Part shown: positions 1 to 5,565 of the stretch, piece by piece
How positions within the stretch are numbered: position 1 is the first letter of the stretch
How the letters are laid out: each line of letters begins with the position of its first letter
Assembly: GCA_018819665.1 (NCBI GenBank)
Contig: JAHJOY010000099.1
Coordinates: forward strand, 1-10,503
Direction of reading: 5' to 3'
From: a bacterium
GTDB lineage: Bacteria; Atribacterota; Phoenicimicrobiia; Phoenicimicrobiales; Phoenicimicrobiaceae
DNA: 10,503 nt
The notes under the pieces: model-generated
Database searches by the model: none
What the model was told of the DNA's origin: nothing
The model's input: the letters and a program-made list of their open reading frames with translations, nothing else
Translations under genes and position numbers: made by a program

Positions 1-105
1 CACCCGACTGTATATTATGATAGACAGGGGAATGTTATAAACTTAAACCAGGGAAATATATGGATTCATTTGGTGCCAGAGGAAACAAAGGTATGGTTTA
101 AATAA
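1..105 (+). CDS. DUF3048 (YerB-like) protein, C-terminal fragment
   Basis: An open frame runs from base 1 to a TAA at 103-105 and gives 34 residues; the start lies outside the window. The peptide contains YYDRQGNVI, then GNIWIHLVPEE, and ends VWFK. This pattern (tyrosine-rich strand, 'D..GN.I.LN.G..WI.LVP') matches my memory of the extreme C-terminus of DUF3048 proteins such as Bacillus YerB, usually predicted to be secreted or lipid-anchored and of unknown biochemical role. The fragment is too short for domain analysis, so the family call rests on tail similarity alone. The gene ends 9 bp before the 30-bp inverted repeat at 115-188. DUF3048 is not a usual neighbour of cdd, so this may be a rearranged junction. 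Confidence 0.6.
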   Translation, partial: HPTVYYDRQGNVINLNQGNIWIHLVPEETKVWFK

Positions 106-114
106 ACTGTGGTA

Positions 115-188
115 AGTGGGGTCAGGTCTTCACATTTGACATAATTTAATTTTTTTTGTTATGTCAAATGTGAAGACCTGACCCCACT
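115..188. repeat. Perfect 30-bp inverted repeat (long hairpin), REP/RAYT-like
   Basis: Bases 115-144 are the exact reverse complement of 159-188, with a 14-nt AT-rich loop containing a run of eight T (151-157 plus context). The outer part of each arm reads AGTGGGGTCAGGTCTTCACA and the inner part TTTGACATAA. No ORF is enclosed, and there is no T-tract after the right arm, so it is not a typical intrinsic terminator. It is more GC-rich than its surroundings. Elements with a GGGGTCAGGTCTT-type palindrome recur in many uncultured bacteria and resemble substrates of REP-associated tyrosine transposases; that link is from memory and is an inference. It ends 4 bp before the cdd Shine-Dalgarno. Confidence 0.85.
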
Positions 189-192
189 GAAA

Positions 193-200
193 AGAAGGTG
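193..200 (+). promoter_or_regulatory. Ribosome binding site deciding the GTG start of cdd
   Basis: AGAAGGTG lies 8 nt before the GTG at 209. No ATG in this frame lies between the hairpin and the conserved N-terminus of Cdd, so the GTG with this site is the natural start. The site begins 4 nt after the 30-bp hairpin, so a transcript carrying the whole hairpin would place a very stable stem against the initiation region. Confidence 0.6.
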
Positions 201-208
201 AAAATACT

Positions 209-607
209 GTGAAAGAAGAATTTAAAAAATTAATTAAAGAAGCAGAAAAGGCCAGAAAAAAGGCCTATACTCCCTATTCTAAATTCCAAGTGGGAGCTGC
301 TGTTCTCTGCGCTGATGGTAAAATATTTTCCGGCTGCAATATTGAGAACGCATCTTTTGGTTTGACCGTATGTGCAGAAAGAGTCGCTATTTTTAAAGCT
401 ATTTCGGAGGGCTCAACTAAATTTGAAGCTATCGCTGTTATTGGTGATACAGATAAACCCTGTTCTCCCTGTGGGGCCTGCCGACAGGTAATATCAGAAT
501 TTAGTGAAGATATTCCCCTGATTATGGCGAATTTAAAGGGAGATGTTAAGATTAAAAAAATAAAAGAATTGCTTCCTGAGGCATTTGGTAAAAACGATCT
601 TTTATAG
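209..607 (+). CDS. cdd: Cytidine deaminase
   Basis: Hydrolytic deamination of cytidine and deoxycytidine to uridine and deoxyuridine in pyrimidine salvage; cytoplasmic. The 132 residues fit the small homotetrameric class (Bacillus Cdd is 136 aa). Visible family features are YTPYSKFQVGAAV near residues 20-32, the CNIENASFG substrate loop at 43-51, the C-A-E motif with Cys55 as zinc ligand and Glu57 as proton shuttle, and PCSPCGACRQ with zinc ligands Cys88 and Cys91. The start is GTG. The gene ends 18 bp before recO, so the two are probably cotranscribed. In Bacillus and many Clostridia era stands between cdd and recO; here it is absent. No clean promoter fits between the upstream hairpin and the start, so expression probably depends on readthrough or on a promoter inside the hairpin. 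Confidence 0.97.
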   Translation: MKEEFKKLIKEAEKARKKAYTPYSKFQVGAAVLCADGKIFSGCNIENASFGLTVCAERVAIFKAISEGSTKFEAIAVIGDTDKPCSPCGACRQVISEFSEDIPLIMANLKGDVKIKKIKELLPEAFGKNDLL

Positions 608-625
608 CGGAGATTATCTTATAGT

Positions 626-1369
626 ATGTTGTATAAAACAGAAGGTATAGTCTTAAAAAGCATGGAATATGAAGAAGCTGATAAAATTGTTACTATATAC
701 ACCAAAAATTACGGTAAGATTACCGCCATTGCCAAAGGAGTCCGAAAGACAAAAAGTAAATTCGGAAGCAGTTTAGAATTATTAACTCACTCTGTCTTTT
801 TGTTTTATAAAGGTAGAAATATTGATATTGTCAGTCAGGCCGAAATATTAGAATCTTTTTTCTCAGCGAGCAAAGAAGTTATTAAATTTGCTTGTGCTGC
901 CAATTGTGTGGAGGTAGTTAATAAATTAACCGAAGAGCGGGAGATAAATATTGGCCTGTTTAATTTACTAAAAGAGGTTTTACATTATTTGAGGGAAACT
1001 AATGATCCAAAATTACTGACCTTATCTTTCAAATGGCAAACTATGTCAATTTTAGGATATAGACCCTCACTTAATCATTGTTGCAGATGCAACAAGGGTG
1101 TAGAAGACCAAAAAGAGATGTATTTTAATATAAAAGAAGGCGGACTGTTGTGTAATAATTGCATAGTCAAAGATAAAGAAGGGTGTGTTAAAGTTTCTAT
1201 TTATTTTAATAAATTAGTAAGGAAAATACTAATTACACCTTTATCTACTATATCAAACGCTACCATTCCTGATGAAAAAATAAAAGAATTAGAGAAAATA
1301 ACTGATTTATATATAGCCTATCATTCGGAGAAAAGTTTTAAAACAGATGGATTTTTGAAATATCTGTAG
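626..1369 (+). CDS. recO: DNA repair protein RecO
   Basis: Recombination mediator of the RecFOR pathway: binds single-stranded DNA and SSB, works with RecR to load RecA at gaps, and anneals complementary strands. The 247 residues match the family length. The N-terminal OB-fold is recognisable from YKTEGIVLKSMEYEEADKI and the following GKITAIAKGVRK (about residues 3-41). A helical region follows, then a CxxC...CxxC zinc-finger module with Cys152/Cys155 and Cys176/Cys179; Cys153 is an extra cysteine within the first pair. The Shine-Dalgarno is GGAGA at 609-613, about 12 nt before the ATG, somewhat long. The TAG stop runs directly into CTGGTTGG, a unit of the octamer repeat family seen elsewhere in the window. 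It follows cdd closely and appears to be the last gene of its transcription unit. Confidence 0.96.
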   Translation: MLYKTEGIVLKSMEYEEADKIVTIYTKNYGKITAIAKGVRKTKSKFGSSLELLTHSVFLFYKGRNIDIVSQAEILESFFSASKEVIKFACAANCVEVVNKLTEEREINIGLFNLLKEVLHYLRETNDPKLLTLSFKWQTMSILGYRPSLNHCCRCNKGVEDQKEMYFNIKEGGLLCNNCIVKDKEGCVKVSIYFNKLVRKILITPLSTISNATIPDEKIKELEKITDLYIAYHSEKSFKTDGFLKYL

Positions 1370-1387
1370 CTGGTTGGTCAGAGAATT

Positions 1388-1415
1388 AGCGTGGAGCGTA
1401 CAGCGTTTAGCGTAT
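1388..1415. repeat. Heptamer array, AGCGTNN x4
   Basis: AGCGT occurs at 1388, 1395, 1402 and 1409, exactly 7 bp apart, with the two remaining bases varying (GG, AC, TT, AT). It is the first of several short in-phase arrays in the recO-glyQ gap. Seven-bp repeats are known in other bacteria, for example the heptanucleotide STRR repeats of cyanobacteria, but I do not identify this one with a named family. Confidence 0.75.
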
Positions 1416-1453
1416 AGTAAGGAAAGAAGAAGACAGAACTCAATAACTAATTT

Positions 1454-1488
1454 CGTATCTCGTATCTCGTGAATCGTATCTCGATAAG
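1454..1488. repeat. Heptamer array, CGTATCT x5 (degenerate)
   Basis: Five consecutive 7-bp units: CGTATCT, CGTATCT, CGTGAAT, CGTATCT, CGATAAG. Three are identical. A single matching unit, CGTATCTC, recurs at 10347-10354 after hppA, and in both places an AGAAGACAG stretch lies upstream (1428-1436 and 10335-10343), which argues for a dispersed family. Confidence 0.8.
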
Positions 1489-1490
1489 AA

Positions 1491-1530
1491 TTAGTTAGCT
1501 TATTACCTGGTTAGCTGATTAGTTAGATAG
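1491..1530. repeat. Octamer array, consensus CTGGTTAG x5
   Basis: Five in-phase 8-bp units: TTAGTTAG, CTTATTAC, CTGGTTAG, CTGATTAG, TTAGATAG. The same consensus in the same orientation forms the array at 10283-10322 after hppA. The last unit overlaps the left arm of the candidate terminator hairpin. Confidence 0.7.
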
Positions 1531-1567
1531 AAAGAAGAATGCTACTTTTTCTATCTTTTCTTTCGCT
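1525..1567 (+). terminator. Candidate Rho-independent terminator after recO
   Basis: GATAGAAA (1526-1533) pairs with TTTCTATC (1548-1555), and inside it AAG (1535-1537) pairs with CTT (1545-1547) with G1534 bulged and a 7-nt loop. A T-rich tail, TTTTCTTTC, follows. The stem is AT-rich and therefore weak, so this is a plausible but not certain terminator. It lies about 155 bp after the recO stop and before the glyQ promoter, where a transcription unit boundary is expected. Confidence 0.45.
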
Positions 1568-1574
1568 TTCTTAA

Positions 1575-1609
1575 CTCGATACTCAATACTATATACTCGA
1601 TACTATATT
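1575..1609. repeat. Heptamer array, CTCGATA x5 (degenerate)
   Basis: Five consecutive 7-bp units: CTCGATA, CTCAATA, CTATATA, CTCGATA, CTATATT. The array ends 8 bp before the -35 box of the glyQ promoter. Related units with the same period (CGCAATA, CTCGGTA) appear at the right end of the window. Confidence 0.8.
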
Positions 1610-1617
1610 TAGTTACG

Positions 1618-1646
1618 TTGACAATTAAGGCCGATTTTGATATATT
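1618..1646 (+). promoter_or_regulatory. Strong sigma-70-type promoter for glyQS-PDRP-ppdK
   Basis: A perfect -35 TTGACA (1618-1623), a 17-bp spacer and -10 TATATT (1641-1646; five of six bases match the consensus TATAAT), preceded by a TG at 1638-1639 that makes an extended -10. Transcription should begin near 1652-1654. It is the best promoter match I see in the window and sits directly ahead of the four-gene operon. Confidence 0.8.
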
Positions 1647-1652
1647 AACAAA

Positions 1653-1746
1653 GAAAATATTGTCCTTCTCTCTAACAGATAATAGGTTTTCAGAAAATCT
1701 CTATGAGAGGGAATTTTATTTATAATTAAGGGAAAGAGATGCTAAT
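1653..1746 (+). promoter_or_regulatory. glyQ leader (5' UTR), no T-box seen
   Basis: About 94 nt between the predicted transcription start and the glyQ ATG. Two nested stems can be drawn: an inner 7-bp hairpin (1684-1690 with 1694-1700, 3-nt loop, one G-U) and an outer stem (1666-1672 with 1705-1711, five Watson-Crick and two G-U pairs). The conserved T-box bulge AGGGTGGNACCGCG is absent and I see no glycine riboswitch core. The ribosome site AAGGGA (1728-1733) is 13 nt from the ATG at 1747 but 5 nt from an out-of-frame ATG at 1739. Confidence 0.45.
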
Positions 1747-2613
1747 ATGGATTTTCAAGAGATAATTTTTAATTTACAAAAATTTTGGGGTGAACAGGGT
1801 TGTATCATTCAGCAGCCATATGATACAGAAAAAGGGGCAGGAACAATGAACCCAACCACTTTTTTAAGGGTATTAGGCCCCGAACCATGGAAAGTAGCTT
1901 ATGTTGAACCATCTCGTAGACCTGCCGATGGACGTTATGGAGAAAATCCCAATAGAGTACAACAGCATTATCAATTCCAGGTTGTATTAAAACCTTCTCC
2001 TGAAAATGTGCAGGAGATTTATTTTAAAAGTTTAGAAAGTTTGGGGATATTAAGAAAAGAGCATGATATAAGATTTATTGAAGGTGATTGGGAAGCCCCT
2101 ACCCTGGGTGCCTGGGGATTAGGCTGGGAAGTTTGGTTAGATGGTTTAGAAATAACTCAATTTACTTATTTTCAGCAAGCTGGCGGGCTTGATTTAGATA
2201 TTATCCCGGTTGAAATAACCTATGGGTTAGAGAGATTAGGTATGGTTATTCAGGATGTGGATAATGTTTTTGACTTAAAATGGGGTAAAAATATTACCTA
2301 TAGAGACATACATCATCAAGCAGAAGTAGAACAATCTAAGTATAACTTTGAAGAAGCAGACATACCGATGTTATTTAACCTATTTAATATATATGAAAAA
2401 GAAGCCGGAAGATTAATAGTAATAGAGCTGACTTTGCCGGCATATGACTATATATTAAAATGTTCCCATACTTTTAATTTATTAGATGCCCGGGGAGCAA
2501 TTAGCGTTTCAGAAAGAACAGGATATATTTCCCGGGTAAGAAATATTGCCCGATTATGTGCAGAAGAATACATAAAGCAGAGGGAAAGATTAGGTTTTCC
2601 CTTAATTAAGTAA
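1747..2613 (+). CDS. glyQ: Glycyl-tRNA synthetase, alpha subunit
   Basis: Catalytic class IIc-type subunit of the bacterial alpha2beta2 GlyRS: activates glycine with ATP, releasing PPi, and charges tRNA-Gly together with GlyS. The 288 residues are near the usual length of about 290-300. Family landmarks are GCIIQQPYD near 18-26, GAGTMNPTTFLRVLGP at 30-45, the motif 2 region EPSRRPADGRYGENPNR at 54-70, GAWGLGWEVWLDG at 121-133, FTYFQQAGG at 139-147 and motif 3 ITYGLERL at 157-164. A small oddity is Gly113 in IEGDWE, where E. coli has IED/VED-type sequence with Asp. The ATG at 1747 opens the conserved FQEIIFNLQKFW start. glyS follows after 28 bp. The leader lacks a T-box, unlike many Firmicute glyQS operons. 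Confidence 0.97.
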   Translation: MDFQEIIFNLQKFWGEQGCIIQQPYDTEKGAGTMNPTTFLRVLGPEPWKVAYVEPSRRPADGRYGENPNRVQQHYQFQVVLKPSPENVQEIYFKSLESLGILRKEHDIRFIEGDWEAPTLGAWGLGWEVWLDGLEITQFTYFQQAGGLDLDIIPVEITYGLERLGMVIQDVDNVFDLKWGKNITYRDIHHQAEVEQSKYNFEEADIPMLFNLFNIYEKEAGRLIVIELTLPAYDYILKCSHTFNLLDARGAISVSERTGYISRVRNIARLCAEEYIKQRERLGFPLIK

Positions 2614-2641
2614 TAAAAGATCAGGCAGAGGATAAAATTTA

Positions 2642-4744
2642 ATGGAGAATGTAATTTTAGAAATTGGAACCGAAGAAATACCGGCGCAGTATATGGAGAA
2701 TGCCCTAAAAGATTTAAATCAGTTAGCACAAAAATATTTAGAAGAAGCCAGAATAAATTATAAAGAAATAAAGGTTTATGGCACTCCTCGAAGATTAATA
2801 TTATTCATCTTCCACATTAACGAAAAACAGGAAGACATTTTTCAAAAAATTAAAGGACCTGCCTATTCAATTGCTTACAATAAAGATTCACAACCCCAAA
2901 AACCTGCCCTAAAGTTTGCCCAAAGCCAGAGGGTAAATGTTGAGGATTTAATTGTCGAAGATACCGAAAAAGGGAAATATATTTTTGCCCCCAAATCCAT
3001 AATAGGCCAGCCAACTATTGAAATATTATCCCGGATATTTCCTGAAATAATAAAGGGCATGCAATTTCCTAAATCAATGCGCTGGGGAGAAAGATCATTG
3101 CGATTTATCCGTCCTATAAGATGGATACTTGCCCTGTATGGAAAAGAAATAATCAAGTTCAATCTAAATGGTTTAGATTCTGAAAATATTACTTATGGTC
3201 ATAGACTTTTGGCGCCCCAAAAAATCAAAATATCTTCTACTCAGGAATATTTCAAGAAACTAGAAAAAAGCTATGTAATAGTCGATCCCCAGATTAGAGA
3301 AAATATAGTTAAAACAGATATAAAACAGATAATTAAGGAAATTGGTGGGGAAAAAATAATAAATGAAAAACAGTTAAAGGAAATAATTTATTTAGTTGAA
3401 TATCCCAATGCAATTTTAGGAAAATATGATAAAAAATATTTAGAATTACCCAAGGATGTCTTAACCGTAGTTATGGAAAAACATCAAAAATATTTTCCTA
3501 TTTTTAAAAACAAAGATGAATTGCTTCCTCTATTTATTGTAATTATCAATAACTTCAAGAAATATGCCTCTAAAATTAGAGAGGGTAACGAAAATGTTCT
3601 CAGGGCCAGGTTGGAAGATGCAAAATTTTTCTACCAGGAAGACCAAAAGATTCCTTTAGAGAAAAGGGTGGATAAATTAAAAAATGTTATTTTCCAGGAA
3701 AATCTGGGAAGCCTTTTTGATAAAACAGAGAGATTAGAATTGCTGTGTGACTACATTTCAGATAGTTTGCAGGTTGAACAGAAAGTGAAAGAAGATCTTT
3801 TAAGGGCTGCTCATTTATGCAAAGCAGATTTGGTTACTGAAATGGTAAAAGAATTTCCGGAATTACAGGGAATAATGGGGAAAGAATATGCGGTTTTATC
3901 TGGTGAAAGAAGAGAGGTAGCGGAAGCTATCTTTGAACATTATCTCCCCCGTTTTTCAGGGGATAGGTTACCCCTAACCAAAAGTGGTATGATTTTAGGG
4001 ATTGCTGATAAAGTGGATAGTATTATTGGCTGTTTCGTAACGGGCTTAATCCCAACAGGATCACAGGACCCTTACGGATTGAGAAGACAATCTCGCGGGA
4101 AAATTGCCATAATTTTGAAAAATAACCTGCAAATTTCGTTAAAAGATATTATTCGGAAATCTTTATCCTTATACAAAGAAAGTGTTTTGGTGGAATTAAA
4201 AATTGATGAAAATGAGATTGTATCCCAGATATTAAGTTTTTTCAAACAAAGAGCAAAAAATATCTTCTTAGAAGAGGGAATTCGCTATGATGTCATTGAT
4301 GCAGTTTTGGCTGTCGATAGCGATGGAGATGTAGTTGATATTAAACATAGGATAAAAACTATAGAGGAATTATATAATCAGCCCATTTTTAGAAAAATAC
4401 TCAACTCATCAAGCAGGGTATTAAATTTATCAAAAAATAATGAAGAAACCGAGATTGACCGATCACTATTAAAGGAAAAAGCAGAGTTAAGTTTATATCA
4501 TAATTATGAAAGTATTTATTCGCGAACAAGGGAATTTATTTATAACAAAGAGTACAAAAAAGTATTTAAGTTATTAGGAGATTTATGCGAACCGGTTGAT
4601 GAGTTTTTTGACCAGGTATTGGTAATGGACAAAGATAAGGAGATCAGAAAGAATAGGATTGCACTTATCAAGAAAATAGGAATATTATTTAATCAGGTAA
4701 CTGATTTATCCAAGATTGTTTCTACAAAAGAAAGGAGGGAATGA
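2642..4744 (+). CDS. glyS: Glycyl-tRNA synthetase, beta subunit
   Basis: Tetramer partner of GlyQ that recognises tRNA-Gly, including its anticodon arm. At 700 residues it is full length (E. coli 689). The N-terminus LEIGTEEIPA (residues 6-15) is the family signature; RWGERSLRFIRPIRW follows at about 147-161. The HD-like domain region carries AAHLCKADL with His391 and Asp396, then GIADKVDS near 453-460 and DPYGLRRQ from 476. The C-terminal part, roughly 590-695, is the DALR-type anticodon-binding region. AGAGG at 2627-2631 is 10 nt before the ATG. The end overlaps or nearly touches the next gene, and the glyS tail encodes that gene's very strong ribosome site, which suggests coupled translation. 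In Bacillus, ccpN lies between glyS and yqfL; it is absent here. Confidence 0.97.
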   Translation: MENVILEIGTEEIPAQYMENALKDLNQLAQKYLEEARINYKEIKVYGTPRRLILFIFHINEKQEDIFQKIKGPAYSIAYNKDSQPQKPALKFAQSQRVNVEDLIVEDTEKGKYIFAPKSIIGQPTIEILSRIFPEIIKGMQFPKSMRWGERSLRFIRPIRWILALYGKEIIKFNLNGLDSENITYGHRLLAPQKIKISSTQEYFKKLEKSYVIVDPQIRENIVKTDIKQIIKEIGGEKIINEKQLKEIIYLVEYPNAILGKYDKKYLELPKDVLTVVMEKHQKYFPIFKNKDELLPLFIVIINNFKKYASKIREGNENVLRARLEDAKFFYQEDQKIPLEKRVDKLKNVIFQENLGSLFDKTERLELLCDYISDSLQVEQKVKEDLLRAAHLCKADLVTEMVKEFPELQGIMGKEYAVLSGERREVAEAIFEHYLPRFSGDRLPLTKSGMILGIADKVDSIIGCFVTGLIPTGSQDPYGLRRQSRGKIAIILKNNLQISLKDIIRKSLSLYKESVLVELKIDENEIVSQILSFFKQRAKNIFLEEGIRYDVIDAVLAVDSDGDVVDIKHRIKTIEELYNQPIFRKILNSSSRVLNLSKNNEETEIDRSLLKEKAELSLYHNYESIYSRTREFIYNKEYKKVFKLLGDLCEPVDEFFDQVLVMDKDKEIRKNRIALIKKIGILFNQVTDLSKIVSTKERRE
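4732..4738 (+). promoter_or_regulatory. Strong Shine-Dalgarno deciding the PDRP start
   Basis: AAGGAGG lies inside the last codons of glyS. Two in-frame ATGs follow: 4741, only 2 nt away and overlapping the glyS stop as ATGA, and 4747, 8 nt away. The spacing favours 4747. Confidence 0.65.
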
Positions 4745-4746
4745 TT

Positions 4747-5565
4747 ATGGAGAGTGTCGAATATAGACCTACTGTTTATATAATTTCTGATTCTACCGGC
4801 GAAACTGCTCAAACTGTAGTACATGCTGCGCTTAGTCAGTTTGATTCTAATGATATTAAGTTGAAATTGTTTGCCCACATTGAATCTGAAAAAGATATTA
4901 CAGGGATAATAAGTCAAATCAATAAAGAAAAAGGCTTTATAATCTATACTATTGTAAAACCAGAATTAAGATCATTTTTGAAAGAGGAATCTAGAAAGCA
5001 ATCTGTTGTTTCCTTCGATATGCTTGGTCCAATTATGGAAAATATTGAAAGGATAAGCGGAATCAGACCTAAATTAGAACCGGGAATTATTAGAAAAATA
5101 GATAAAGAATATTTTAAAAGAATGGAAGCAATGGAATTTGCGGTGAAGTACGATGCCTGCCAGAGAGAATTAGAGTTATCCAAAGCTGATCTGGTAATAT
5201 TAGGGGTTTCTCGAACTTCAAAAACACCACTTAGTATGTATCTTGCCCATAAAGGGATAAAGGTGGCCAATATAGTATTAGATTTTGAATTTGAACCGCC
5301 AGCCGGAATATTTAGTTTACCGCCGGAGAAAGTAGTTGGTTTAACTATGGACCCCGATAAATTAATTGAGATAAGAAGTGAACGATTAAAGGCATTGGGG
5401 CTGCCAGACGAGGGCGTATATAATAAAAAAGAAAGAGTAATTAAAGAGTTAAAATATGCAGATAGTATTTATAAAAAAATCGGATGTCCGATAATTAACG
5501 TAACCAATATGGCCATAGAAGACATTGCCACAAATATACTTAAAATTATCAAGGAGGAAAAATGA
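4747..5565 (+). CDS. yqfL: Pyruvate, phosphate dikinase regulatory protein (PDRP, DUF299)
   Basis: Bifunctional cytoplasmic Ser/Thr kinase and phosphorylase. Members inactivate PPDK or PEP synthase by ADP-dependent phosphorylation of the Thr beside the catalytic His, and reactivate it by Pi-dependent dephosphorylation releasing PPi. The 272-residue product begins ESVEYRPTVYIISDSTGETAQ, the family N-terminus, and carries the P-loop-like GVSRTSKTP at residues 153-161, followed by LSMYLAHKG and KVANI. Length is typical (about 270). I chose ATG 4747 over ATG 4741 (274 aa) on ribosome-site spacing; both keep the conserved region. The stop overlaps the ppdK start by 4 bp (ATGA), and the likely target lies immediately downstream, which favours PPDK rather than PEP synthase as substrate. 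The position after glyS matches yqfL in Bacillus. Confidence 0.94.
   Translation: MESVEYRPTVYIISDSTGETAQTVVHAALSQFDSNDIKLKLFAHIESEKDITGIISQINKEKGFIIYTIVKPELRSFLKEESRKQSVVSFDMLGPIMENIERISGIRPKLEPGIIRKIDKEYFKRMEAMEFAVKYDACQRELELSKADLVILGVSRTSKTPLSMYLAHKGIKVANIVLDFEFEPPAGIFSLPPEKVVGLTMDPDKLIEIRSERLKALGLPDEGVYNKKERVIKELKYADSIYKKIGCPIINVTNMAIEDIATNILKIIKEEK

Noticed and set aside
115..188. Intrinsic terminator for the DUF3048 gene
   Set aside because: The stem is strong but no T-tract follows the right arm, and 30 perfect base pairs are far longer than a usual terminator; the T-run is in the loop.
1388..1609. CRISPR array
   Set aside because: The repeats are 7-8 bp, contiguous and without unique spacers of 25-40 bp; no cas genes are present.
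1370..1746. T-box or glycine riboswitch upstream of glyQ
   Set aside because: The AGGGTGGNACCGCG core is absent and no tandem glycine aptamer pattern is visible.
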